Shown one piece after another: positions 1 to 7,487 of a stretch of 11,885 nucleotides of DNA. The DNA comes from an uncultured Rhodobiaceae bacterium (GTDB lineage: Bacteria; Pseudomonadota; Alphaproteobacteria; RS24). Under the pieces are notes generated by a model. That model worked only from the letters and a program-made list of their open reading frames with translations. It searched no databases and had not been told where the DNA came from. Location of the stretch: the NCBI GenBank assembly GCA_913020275.1, contig CAJWBV010000007.1, positions 1 to 11,885 of the forward strand. Direction: 5' to 3'. Made by a program: the position numbers and the translations under genes. Position 1 is the first letter of the stretch; each line of letters opens with the position of its first letter.

Positions 1-1175
1 TATATATTCTTGCCTTTCAAATTGATCGTTTCCGTTTGCGCCTCGGCTTCTTCGAGTCGGGTGCCCAAAATTTGTTTGATTTGCGTGAGCTGACGTCTTG
101 CATCATCGGCTTTCACGAAGGAACCGACTTGTATTTTCCAACTTTCATCACGCGCGACCGATTGCTCTGGCACAAGGGTTGGTTCGGTTACTATGGTGGG
201 CCGTTTTCTGGGCTTTTGCTCATTTGTTTGATCTGCCACCTGTTCTAGGTTTTGGGCAGGCCGCTTGATGGGCCGTTTGCTTTTGGCAATTTGTCGGTCG
301 GAGCCAATGCGTAGCCACTCTTTGGCGGGCTCTGCCTTTGCCCGCACCATGCCGACCGGTGCCGAGGCCGCGCGCGGCAGGCTGGTTTTCAAAAGCCGCC
401 GCACCTGTGCGTCGCGTGCCTTCGCCGTGCGTCCACCCATAACTACGACAATCAGGCGTTTGTCGCCGCGCTCGACCAGATTGACGATATTATAACCCGC
501 TGCGCGGATATAGCCGGTTTTCATGCCAATGCTGCCCTTGAGCGACCCGAGCAAGCGATTATGGCCTGATATGCGCCGCCCCTTGTGCACGAGATAGCGT
601 TGCTTCCATAAAGCGTTAAAGGCGGGAAAATCATCAATCGCGCCCTTGGCTAGGCGGGCAATATCGCGCGCCGAACTTTTCTGGCGCCGGTGAAACAGCC
701 CCGAGGCATTAACGAAATTCGTGTCAAACATGCCCAGTTTGCGTGCGGTGCGTGTCATGCGCCGGGCGAATTTGGTTTCGTTGCCGGAAATATGTTCGGC
801 CATTGCGGTGGCGACATCATTGGCCGATTTTACAATCAGGGCTTGGAGAGCAAGGCGAGCTGAAATCGTTTCCCCCTCGCGCAATCCCAACTTGCTTGCC
901 GGTTGCTTGGCGGCATTGGCGGACACGCGAATCGGCGTGTCAGGTTCCATGCGTCCGGCGCGAATTTCTTCCAATGCGACGTAGACCGTCATAATTTTGG
1001 TCAAAGAGGCCGGAAATCGCATTTGTTCGTCGCGGTAATATTGCAAAACGCGACCGCTATGGGCATCGACCACAATCGAGGCATATTTGGGTGAGGCTTC
1101 GGCAGGCAGAAAAGCCGGCAGAAAAAGGGCGAATGCGAACAAAATGGCCGAAAGGCGGTACATGCAGAGACTCAT
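1..1175 (-). CDS. D-alanyl-D-alanine carboxypeptidase (peptidase S11, PBP5-like) with C-terminal SPOR domain, 3' end cut by the window
   Basis: This is a periplasmic penicillin-binding protein that should remove the terminal D-Ala from peptidoglycan pentapeptides. 391 codons are visible. Residues 1-26 form a signal peptide with a hydrophobic core and a likely cut after AEA. The three catalytic motifs of family S11 are intact: SLTK (S57, K60), SAN (117-119) and KTG (219-221). A linker rich in Lys, Arg and Pro (about 265-340) leads to the start of a SPOR domain (WKIQVGSF, about 346-353), which would bind denuded septal glycan. The SPOR domain and stop codon lie beyond position 1. SPOR-tailed S11 enzymes are common in Alphaproteobacteria. 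The start is uncertain: ATGs at 1205, 1175 and 1163 are all in frame and none has a good Shine-Dalgarno sequence. I chose 1175 because it leaves a normal signal peptide. The gene is divergent from clpS. Confidence 0.93.
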   Translation of the reverse strand, partial: MSLCMYRLSAILFAFALFLPAFLPAEASPKYASIVVDAHSGRVLQYYRDEQMRFPASLTKIMTVYVALEEIRAGRMEPDTPIRVSANAAKQPASKLGLREGETISARLALQALIVKSANDVATAMAEHISGNETKFARRMTRTARKLGMFDTNFVNASGLFHRRQKSSARDIARLAKGAIDDFPAFNALWKQRYLVHKGRRISGHNRLLGSLKGSIGMKTGYIRAAGYNIVNLVERGDKRLIVVVMGGRTAKARDAQVRRLLKTSLPRAASAPVGMVRAKAEPAKEWLRIGSDRQIAKSKRPIKRPAQNLEQVADQTNEQKPRKRPTIVTEPTLVPEQSVARDESWKIQVGSFVKADDARRQLTQIKQILGTRLEEAEAQTETINLKGKNI

Positions 1176-1197
1176 CAGACAATTTGACACACGGTAA

Positions 1198-1259
1198 CAA
1201 GACATCTTGCGTTTCGAAACAGCAAACCTATTTAAACATTATGCACATTTAAGGTTTGC
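1198..1259. promoter_or_regulatory. Dyad-rich intergenic region between the carboxypeptidase gene and clpS
   Basis: Three inverted repeats follow each other. CAAGA/TCTTG at 1198-1209 has a 2-base centre. GTTTCGAAAC at 1211-1220 is a perfect 10-bp palindrome. GCAAACCT (1222-1229) is matched exactly by AGGTTTGC (1252-1259) across a 22-base AT-rich spacer. The last pair can be lengthened by TAAA/TTTA with a 3-base bulge. The region separates two divergent genes, so promoters for both are expected here. I cannot point to a convincing -35/-10 pair on either strand. The repeats could be operator sites or a leader hairpin; which one is inference. Confidence 0.4.
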
Positions 1260-1329
1260 CTTGATGCAGCATGAAAAATTGGGTCACAATGACGATATGA
1301 AGCACATTATGCGATTTTTGAGCGTTCGG

Positions 1330-1656
1330 ATGGCCGGCCCGTCGGATGAAGACGGCGGCGACACCGGAACCGGAACGATTACCCGTACGCGGACGAAAAC
1401 CAAAAAACCGTCCATGTACAAGGTTTTGCTGCTCAATGACGATTACACACCGATGGAATTTGTGGTGTATGTTCTTCAGCGTTTTTTTTCCAAGAGTGCC
1501 GAAGATGCAACAAAAATCATGTTGCATGTGCATCAGAATGGTGTGGGCATATGCGGTGTTTTTACCTATGAAGTGGCTGAAACAAAGGTGTCACAGGTTA
1601 TGGATCTTGCCCGTCAACATGACCATCCTTTGCAGTGCACAATGGAAAAAGACTGA
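1330..1656 (+). CDS. clpS: ATP-dependent Clp protease adaptor ClpS
   Basis: ClpS is the bacterial N-recognin. It binds proteins with a destabilising N-terminal residue and delivers them to ClpA. From this start the protein is 108 residues. The core begins at about residue 29 and has the signature [12 protein letters not shown], with N36 and D37 as the counterparts of the residues that hold the substrate alpha-amino group, and H68 in MLHVHQNG as the counterpart of E. coli H66. The core ends with the conserved [14 protein letters not shown]. The N-terminal extension is unusual: seven threonines alternate at residues 12-24. The frame is also open upstream, with ATGs at 1264, 1297 and 1309. I chose 1330 because it gives the usual family length and has TGAG about 7 bases upstream. 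ATG 1264, with AAGG 9 bases upstream, is the main alternative. clpA follows after 30 bp. Confidence 0.95.
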   Translation: MAGPSDEDGGDTGTGTITRTRTKTKKPSMYKVLLLNDDYTPMEFVVYVLQRFFSKSAEDATKIMLHVHQNGVGICGVFTYEVAETKVSQVMDLARQHDHPLQCTMEKD

Positions 1657-1686
1657 GTAGTTTAAGCAAATGAACAGGAGCGTTTT

Positions 1687-3990
1687 GTGCCAGCATTTTC
1701 AAAAGAGTTAGAACAGGGTCTGCATCGGGCGCTTGTGCTCGCCAATGAGCGCCACCATGAATATTCCACGCTGGAACATTTGTTGCTCGCCCTGACGGAA
1801 GACACCGAAGCTGTCGCTGTTATGGAAGCGTGCGGCGTCGATCTGGAAAAGCTGCGGCGCAATCTGACCGATTATATCGACAATGAGCTGACCGGCCTGA
1901 TTATGGACGAAACCGAGGATTGCAAGCCCACGGCAGGGTTCCAGCGGGTTATCCAGCGTGCGGTGATTCATGTGCAGTCGTCCGGCCGCGATGAGGTGAC
2001 GGGGGCAAATGTGCTGGTGGCCATGTTCGCCGAGCGCGAAAGCCATGCAGCTTACTTCCTGCAAGAACAGGAGATGACCCGTTATGATGCGGTGAATTTC
2101 ATCTCGCACGGGGTTGCCAAAAAGCCTGGTCATAGCGAAAGCCGACCTGTCGTAGGCGAAAATATGCTAGATGATGACGCCGATCCTGTTGCTGCCGGCG
2201 AAGCGCTGGCCGCCTATTGTATCAACCTTAATGAAAAAGCCCGCGACGGACGCGTGGACCCGCTTATCGGGCGCGGCAATGAGGTCAATCGCGCGATACA
2301 AATTCTGTGCCGCCGCAATAAAAACAACCCGCTTTTGGTGGGTGACCCCGGCGTTGGCAAAACGGCTATTGCTGAAGGTCTGGCGCGTAAAATTATCGAG
2401 GGCGATGTGCCGGATGTTCTGCGCGACAATATTATTTACTCGCTGGATATGGGTGTGTTGTTGGCCGGTACGCGCTATCGCGGTGATTTTGAGGAACGCC
2501 TCAAACAAATTATGACCGAGCTAGAAGACATGCCTGAAGCGATTTTGTTTATCGACGAGATTCATACCGTCATTGGGGCGGGGGCAACCTCCGGGGGTGC
2601 GATGGACGCCTCGAACCTGCTGAAACCGGCTCTGCAAAGCGGTGGCCTGCGGTGCATGGGCTCGACGACCTATAAGGAGTTTCGCCAGCATTTTGAAAAA
2701 GACCGTGCACTGGCGCGCCGTTTCCAGAAAATTGATGTCAATGAGCCGAGCGTGCCGGACAGCATTAAAATCTTGCAGGGGCTGAAAAGCTATTTCGAGG
2801 AGTTTCACAAAGTCCGCTACACAAATGATGCTCTGAAAGCGGCTGTGGAGCTGTCGTCGCGCTATATGGCCGACCGCAAATTGCCGGACAAGGCAATCGA
2901 CGTTATTGACGAGGTTGGTGCATCGCAAATGCTGCTGCCTGCCTCGCGCCGAAAAAAAACGGTCGGTGTGCGGGACATTGAAAAGGTCATTGCGACCATG
3001 GCGCGCATTCCGCCCAAAACTGTCTCGAAAGACGACACGGAGAAACTGCGCGGGCTGGATGTCACGCTCAAGCGTGTTGTGTTCGGGCAAGATGCCGCCA
3101 TTGACGCATTGGCGGCGTCGATCAAATTATCGCGCGCCGGCTTGCGCGAGGCCGAAAAGCCCATTGGCAGCTATTTGTTTTCCGGGCCGACCGGCGTCGG
3201 CAAAACGGAAGTTGCCCGACAGCTTGCTTCGGCCATGGGCGTCGAACTGTTGCGCTTTGACATGTCCGAATATATGGAACGCCATACGGTCTCGCGTTTG
3301 CTGGGAGCGCCCCCCGGATATGTCGGCTATGACCAAGGCGGTCTGCTGACGGATGGTGTCGACCAGAACCCACATTGCGTGTTGTTGCTGGATGAGATTG
3401 AAAAAGCACATCCCGACCTCTTCAATGTGCTGCTTCAGGTTATGGATCACGGCAGCCTGACGGATGCCAATGGCCGCAAGGTGGATTTCCGCAATGTCAT
3501 TCTCATCATGACCACCAATGCCGGTGCTTCCGATATGGCGAAAGCCCCGATGGGCTTTGGCCGCGAACGCCGAGAGGGTGAGGATACTGAAGCCATTAAC
3601 AAAATGTTCACGCCGGAGTTCCGCAACCGGCTTGATGCCGTGGTCGGGTTCAACAATCTGCCGCCGGAGGTTGTCGTACGTGTGGTTGAGAAGTTCATTC
3701 TCGAATTGGAGCTTCAACTTTCCGACCGCAATGTCATCATCGAGGTTGATCGAAAGGCGATGGATTGGTTGGTCGAGCAGGGCTATGACCCGCTCATGGG
3801 TGCCCGCCCGATGGCGCGGATTATTCAGGAAAACATCAAGAAGCCGTTGGCCGATGAATTACTGTTCGGCAAGTTGCAAAACGGTGGTGTTGTGCAGGTC
3901 AGTCGCGACAAAAAAGCGGGTTTGTCGATTAAGCTGAAATCGGAAAAATCCGGCGGCAAAAGCGATAAGCCGAGCGAAAAAGTTACCTGA
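1687..3990 (+). CDS. clpA: ATP-dependent Clp protease ATP-binding subunit ClpA
   Basis: ClpA is the cytoplasmic AAA+ unfoldase that threads substrates into ClpP and receives N-degron substrates from ClpS. The 767-residue protein is full length for the family. It has a Clp N domain (about 1-145, with the typical [10 protein letters not shown] and [10 protein letters not shown]), a D1 module with Walker A GDPGVGKT (219-226) and Walker B ILFIDEIH (286-293), and a D2 module with Walker A GPTGVGKT (500-507), Walker B LLLDEIE (566-572) and the arginine-finger region NRLD (647-650). PMGFG at 621-625 matches the IGL/IGF loop that docks ClpP. There is no ClpB-type middle domain. The tail after about residue 750 is rich in Lys and Ser. 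The start is GTG at 1687, with AGGAG at 1675-1679. An eight-A run at 2952-2959 lies between D1 and D2. clpP is not in the window. Confidence 0.97.
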   Translation: MPAFSKELEQGLHRALVLANERHHEYSTLEHLLLALTEDTEAVAVMEACGVDLEKLRRNLTDYIDNELTGLIMDETEDCKPTAGFQRVIQRAVIHVQSSGRDEVTGANVLVAMFAERESHAAYFLQEQEMTRYDAVNFISHGVAKKPGHSESRPVVGENMLDDDADPVAAGEALAAYCINLNEKARDGRVDPLIGRGNEVNRAIQILCRRNKNNPLLVGDPGVGKTAIAEGLARKIIEGDVPDVLRDNIIYSLDMGVLLAGTRYRGDFEERLKQIMTELEDMPEAILFIDEIHTVIGAGATSGGAMDASNLLKPALQSGGLRCMGSTTYKEFRQHFEKDRALARRFQKIDVNEPSVPDSIKILQGLKSYFEEFHKVRYTNDALKAAVELSSRYMADRKLPDKAIDVIDEVGASQMLLPASRRKKTVGVRDIEKVIATMARIPPKTVSKDDTEKLRGLDVTLKRVVFGQDAAIDALAASIKLSRAGLREAEKPIGSYLFSGPTGVGKTEVARQLASAMGVELLRFDMSEYMERHTVSRLLGAPPGYVGYDQGGLLTDGVDQNPHCVLLLDEIEKAHPDLFNVLLQVMDHGSLTDANGRKVDFRNVILIMTTNAGASDMAKAPMGFGRERREGEDTEAINKMFTPEFRNRLDAVVGFNNLPPEVVVRVVEKFILELELQLSDRNVIIEVDRKAMDWLVEQGYDPLMGARPMARIIQENIKKPLADELLFGKLQNGGVVQVSRDKKAGLSIKLKSEKSGGKSDKPSEKVT

Positions 3991-3998
3991 GAGGCCGA

Positions 3999-4427
3999 CT
4001 AAATTGCGGCGCGGATGCGCGTGGCAATGTCGCCCAGTTCATCCATATCCGCCATTTCAGTGCCGTGACCCAGCATTTCCAACCCCTTATGACGCGGAAT
4101 AATGTGCATGTGAAAATGCGGCACGGTTTGACCGGCCGCCGACCCGTTTAATTGCGCGAGCATCAGGCCCGGCGCTTCCATGGCTTTTTGAACGGCCGGC
4201 GCCAGAAGATGCGTCGTCGTCATTACTGCTCGCGCGTCATCTGCCGAAATTGTGAGAACATTGGTGGCCGCGACGCGCGGAATAACCAGCACATGGCCCG
4301 GTGCTTGCGGCATAATATCCATAAAGGCCACGGTCGTCTCGTCTTCGAAAACGCGTATTGAGGGCATCTCATCGCGCAGAATTTTGGCGAAAATATTCTG
4401 CGGGTCATAGGCATCGGTCAGCTGCAT
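3999..4427 (-). CDS. HIT family protein (histidine triad nucleotide hydrolase/transferase)
   Basis: This 142-residue protein belongs to the HIT superfamily, whose members cleave or transfer nucleotides from substrates such as AMP-lysine, AMP-NH2 or diadenosine polyphosphates. The triad HFHMH (H104, H106, H108) is intact and followed by IIPR. The family's N-terminal parts are also clear: NIFAKILRDEMP at 11-22, then AFMDIMPQAPGHVLVIPR, which forms the nucleotide-binding sheet. Its exact substrate cannot be read from the sequence. The start is ATG at 4427; an in-frame TTG at 4433 is possible but less likely. It lies 9 bp after the acyltransferase stop codon, so it is probably the last gene of that operon. 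Its stop codon is 8 bp from the convergent clpA stop, and I see no terminator between them. Confidence 0.93.
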   Translation of the reverse strand: MQLTDAYDPQNIFAKILRDEMPSIRVFEDETTVAFMDIMPQAPGHVLVIPRVAATNVLTISADDARAVMTTTHLLAPAVQKAMEAPGLMLAQLNGSAAGQTVPHFHMHIIPRHKGLEMLGHGTEMADMDELGDIATRIRAAI

Positions 4428-4436
4428 GGGCAAGTC

Positions 4437-5618
4437 TCAATCTGCTTGTGTATCGGTTTTTTTGAACGGCGTATGGCGGTCGAGCGCCGAAATGTCATTG
4501 TCCACATATTGCCGTTCGCTTTCAAGGTAATCGGCGACGGCATTGCGCAAGCCCTCATGGGCGATGTGGTGCGCCGAATGCGTGCGTTTTGGCGCATATC
4601 CGCGCGCCAGTTTGTGTGCGCCCTGCGCGCCCGCTTCAACGCAGTGCAGACCGCGTTTGATGGCGAAATCAATCGCCTGATAATAGCAAACCTCAAAATG
4701 CAAAAACGGATGGTCTTCAATGCACCCCCAATTGCGCCCGAACAGCGTGTTGCCGCCGATAAAATTCAACGCACCGGCAATATAACGCCCGTCGCGCTTT
4801 GCCATGATAAGCAGGATATCGTCTGCCATCGAGGTGCCAATTTGGTCGAAAAATGCACGCGTCAAATAGGGTGTGCCCCATTTGCGATGGCCCGTATCGA
4901 TGTAAAATTCAAAAAACTTGTCCCAATGTTCGTCGGTCAAATCAGCCCCGGTGATTTGTTCGATTTCTATGCCGTTTTCGACAGCGCGGGCGCGTTCCTT
5001 TTTGAGGTTCTTGCGTTTGCGCGAGGCGAGCGCCGCCAGAAACGCATCGAAACTTTCATATCCGTCATTCACCCAGTGAAACTGCTGGTCGGTGCGTTGT
5101 AGAAAATTCAACTCACCCAGCGCCGCCCATTGCGCCTCGGGCAGAAAATTAATGTGCAGTGACGACGCTTCAAGGCGTTCAGACAGTGTCAGGGCACCGC
5201 CCACCAGCGCGCGGGTAACGGCATCGGCGCGTTCTGGGTCACGAATAAGCAGGCGCGGGCCCGTTGCCGGCGTGAAGGGCACGGCACTCAGCAATTTCGG
5301 ATAATAGCGCCCACCGGCACGGTGAAACGCATCCGCCCAACCATAGTCGAAAATATACTCGCCCTGACTGTGGCTTTTCAGATAAAGCGGCATCGCCCCC
5401 AGACTGTCACCCGCAGGCGTTTCGACGACCAAATGTTGCGGCAGCCAGCCGGTATCGGCAGACGCCGAACCACTTTCTTCCAGCGCCACTAAAAAAGCGT
5501 GCGAGAGAAACGGATTATAGGGTGTGTTTGCAGGATGGGCGCAAGCATTCCACTGAGCCGCATCATAATCGGCCAGGCGGGAAACCACGCGTATGACCGG
5601 CGCATCAATATCTCCCAT
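4437..5618 (-). CDS. GNAT-fold N-acyltransferase, COG3146/DUF482 family
   Basis: This 393-residue protein is a full-length member of the COG3146 family, predicted acyltransferases with two GNAT/FemAB-like folds and no well-established substrate. Recognisable parts are the N-terminal NPFLSHAFLVALEESG (35-50), the glycan-ligase-like middle IFDYGWADAFHRAGGRYYPKL (89-109 region), a basic helix RKRKNLKKER (200-209), and the strongly conserved C-terminal block with HFEVCYYQAIDFAI (307-320) and EAGAQGAHKLARGY (328-341). No signal peptide or membrane segment is visible, so it should be cytoplasmic. Its ATG overlaps the TGA of the RidA gene by one base (TGATG), with GAG 8 bases upstream, which suggests translational coupling. 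Function beyond acyl transfer is inference from the fold; a role in envelope or amino-acid modification is only a guess. Confidence 0.88.
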   Translation of the reverse strand: MGDIDAPVIRVVSRLADYDAAQWNACAHPANTPYNPFLSHAFLVALEESGSASADTGWLPQHLVVETPAGDSLGAMPLYLKSHSQGEYIFDYGWADAFHRAGGRYYPKLLSAVPFTPATGPRLLIRDPERADAVTRALVGGALTLSERLEASSLHINFLPEAQWAALGELNFLQRTDQQFHWVNDGYESFDAFLAALASRKRKNLKKERARAVENGIEIEQITGADLTDEHWDKFFEFYIDTGHRKWGTPYLTRAFFDQIGTSMADDILLIMAKRDGRYIAGALNFIGGNTLFGRNWGCIEDHPFLHFEVCYYQAIDFAIKRGLHCVEAGAQGAHKLARGYAPKRTHSAHHIAHEGLRNAVADYLESERQYVDNDISALDRHTPFKKTDTQAD

Positions 5619-6079
5619 CAGCTAATCTCAACAATGGCGTCAATTTCCACCGCCCAGTCCATTGGCAGGCTCGCGACCCCGACAGCCGAACGCGTATGGC
5701 GCCCGCGCTCACCAAACAAGTCGACAAACAATTCAGATGCGCCGTTCACAACCGCCGGATGATGTGTGAAATCGGGCGTGGCATTGACATAACCGCACAA
5801 GCGCACAATCCGCACTAATTTTTGCCAGTCGCTGCCGACAGCCGCGCGGATTTGCGCCAGAATATTCAGTGCCGAAAGCTGCGCGGCGCGTGCGCCGTCG
5901 TCAATGTCCAGCCCGTCACCCAGCCTGCCGCATATCGCACCGCCGCCGGCGAGCACCGGCCCCTGACCTGAAATGAAGACCAGCCCGTCGCGTTCAAGAT
6001 AGGGCACATAAGCCCCCAGCGGTGGTTTCGGGTCGGGCAGGACCAAACCCAGATCTTCCAACTTTTTTTCTATTGTCAT
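5618..6079 (-). CDS. RidA family protein (YjgF/YER057c/UK114)
   Basis: This 153-residue protein belongs to the Rid superfamily, whose best-known member hydrolyses reactive enamine/imine intermediates released by PLP-dependent dehydratases such as threonine dehydratase. It is a small cytoplasmic protein expected to form trimers. The family pattern is clear: VFISGQGP at 34-41, the helix ALNILAQIRAAVG (70-82), RLCGYVN near 93-99, and TRSAVGVASLP (129-139), where R130 matches the arginine essential for imine deamination in RidA. The C-terminus ends in the typical AVEIDAIVEI. It is of the longer alphaproteobacterial type, so the substrate may differ from that of E. coli RidA. The frame is open to 6319 inside dinB, but homology starts at ATG 6079, which fixes the start. 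A stretch of 82 bp separates it from dinB. Codons 4-6 contain a seven-A run. Confidence 0.92.
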   Translation of the reverse strand: MTIEKKLEDLGLVLPDPKPPLGAYVPYLERDGLVFISGQGPVLAGGGAICGRLGDGLDIDDGARAAQLSALNILAQIRAAVGSDWQKLVRIVRLCGYVNATPDFTHHPAVVNGASELFVDLFGERGRHTRSAVGVASLPMDWAVEIDAIVEIS

Positions 6080-6161
6080 CTTTAACTGCTTCCTGGATTT
6101 AATGTAGCGTCGGCATCGCCCGCTTCCAGTGCTTTTTCGTCGCTGTTTGGGGGAAAATTCT

Positions 6162-7487
6162 CTACAGGCTCCTCCCTTTTTTAATGGCACCGCGCCCGAA
6201 TTTGCCCCGTAAGTCATCCATCGCCTGTTCAGCCGCCTTGCGGCGCGTTTTGTCGGGGTCGGCGAGGTCGGGCGGGTCGGCATGGGCACCGTCGACCAAT
6301 CCCGATAGGCCGATGCCAATGAGCCGGAATTTCGTGCCCGGCTTGTCGGCCAAAAGCCGGGTCAATAGGGCTTTGCCGACGGCAAAAATAGTGTCGGCAA
6401 GCTGGGTCGGATCGGAGATCGCGCGATTGCGCGTAAGCGTTGTAAAACTTGATGTTTTGAGCTTCAAAACAACGGTCGTACCGGCCATGTTTTTGCGTTT
6501 GCACCGCTCTGCCGTGCGTTCGCTCAACGCCCATAAATGCTTTTCCAATGCAGCTAATGTGCCCAAGTCTTCGTTAAACGTGGTTTCGCTCGAAATACTT
6601 TTGGCGACCGATTGCGGCACGATTTTGCGACTGTCTTGCCCGCGCGACAGGCGCGCCAAACGCAGACCGATACTGTCGTAGCGCGCCACAAGATCGCGCT
6701 CGTCCATTTTCTGAAGCTGCCCGATGGTGCGTATGCCGTCGCGGCTGAGTTTCTTCTGCATCGACTTGCCAATGCCGTAAATTGCGGTGACCGGCAGATC
6801 GGCCAGAAAGGCAACTGTTTCTGCCGCGCCGATGACCGAAAAGCCACGTGGCTTGTCGAGGTCGGAAGCAAGTTTGGCGAGAAATTTGTTATGGCTCAGG
6901 CCGACTGAAACCGTAATGCCAATATCTTCTTCAATGCGGTTCACCAATTGCACAAGTGATTGTGCGGGTGGGCCGCCGTGCAGACGGTCCGTGCCGCGCA
7001 AATCCAAAAATGCCTCGTCAATGGAAAGCGGCTCAACGAGCGGCGTGTATTGGCGCATCAGATCGCGGATTTGATAGCCGACCTTTTGGTATTTCTCCAT
7101 ATCGGGTCGGAGAATTATGGCCTCCGGACACAGCTTTTTGGCCTGAAACATGGGCATGGCGGAATGCACACCCTTAATGCGCGCAATATAGCAGCAGGTG
7201 GAGACAACCCCGCGCCGCCCGCCGCCAATAATGAGCGGCTTGTCGTGCAAATCCGGATTGTCGCGTTTTTCAATGGCGGCATAAAACGCGTCGCAATCTA
7301 TATGCGCGACGCCCAATTGGAAAAGTTCGTCATGGGCAATGAGGCGCGGCGATTTGCAGGTAGCGCAGCGTTGCTGGTCGGTCGCAGCCTCGGAGCGCGT
7401 GCCGCAATCGCGGCACAATGTATGCGCGCTGCCACCTTGGACGGCTTCAGTATCCCGCTTGGGTGAGCTCCCGGCTGATCCAGTCAT
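6162..7487 (-). CDS. dinB: DNA polymerase IV (Y-family) with N-terminal zinc ribbon
   Basis: This is a translesion DNA polymerase of the DinB type, 441 residues from ATG 7487. The palm has HIDCDAFYA (62-70) with metal ligand D64 and steric-gate residue Y69, plus SIDEAFLD (155-162) with catalytic D157 and E158. Helix-hairpin-helix segments surround LPVTAIYGIGKSMQKKL (231-247), and the little-finger domain covers roughly 295-400. Ahead of the palm is a four-cysteine zinc ribbon (C25, C28, C41, C44), seen in a subset of alphaproteobacterial DinB proteins but not in E. coli. I see no canonical QxxLxLF clamp motif at the C-terminus, which ends in a basic segment. The frame stays open to 7634. ATG 7487 is preceded by GAGG and leaves the zinc ribbon complete. 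It overlaps the 3' end of the HAD gene by 41 bases. Confidence 0.93.
   Translation of the reverse strand: MTGSAGSSPKRDTEAVQGGSAHTLCRDCGTRSEAATDQQRCATCKSPRLIAHDELFQLGVAHIDCDAFYAAIEKRDNPDLHDKPLIIGGGRRGVVSTCCYIARIKGVHSAMPMFQAKKLCPEAIILRPDMEKYQKVGYQIRDLMRQYTPLVEPLSIDEAFLDLRGTDRLHGGPPAQSLVQLVNRIEEDIGITVSVGLSHNKFLAKLASDLDKPRGFSVIGAAETVAFLADLPVTAIYGIGKSMQKKLSRDGIRTIGQLQKMDERDLVARYDSIGLRLARLSRGQDSRKIVPQSVAKSISSETTFNEDLGTLAALEKHLWALSERTAERCKRKNMAGTTVVLKLKTSSFTTLTRNRAISDPTQLADTIFAVGKALLTRLLADKPGTKFRLIGIGLSGLVDGAHADPPDLADPDKTRRKAAEQAMDDLRGKFGRGAIKKGRSL

Noticed and set aside
1184..1189. Perfect TTGACA that looks like a -35 box for clpS
   Set aside because: No acceptable -10 box lies 16-18 bases downstream, so I did not call a promoter.
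1670..1711. Thirteen-codon mini-ORF overlapping the clpA start (ATG at 1670)
   Set aside because: It has no convincing Shine-Dalgarno sequence and could arise by chance; the AGGAG at 1675-1679 is placed for the clpA GTG.
2521..3717. Two minus-strand open frames of nearly 190 and 200 codons inside clpA
   Set aside because: They are antisense to the conserved ClpA ATPase modules and have no plausible protein features of their own.
4446..5102. Plus-strand open frame of 218 codons
   Set aside because: It is fully antisense to the COG3146 acyltransferase and has no recognisable motif.
6062..6068. A AAA AAG heptamer (the dnaX-type slippery sequence) in codons 4-6 of the RidA gene
   Set aside because: It is so near the start that a shift would only yield a peptide of some 28 residues; no stimulating structure is seen and chance is likely.
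6080..6319. N-terminal extension of the RidA frame by 80 codons into dinB
   Set aside because: The added residues are basic and low in complexity and do not resemble the family; RidA homology begins at ATG 6079.
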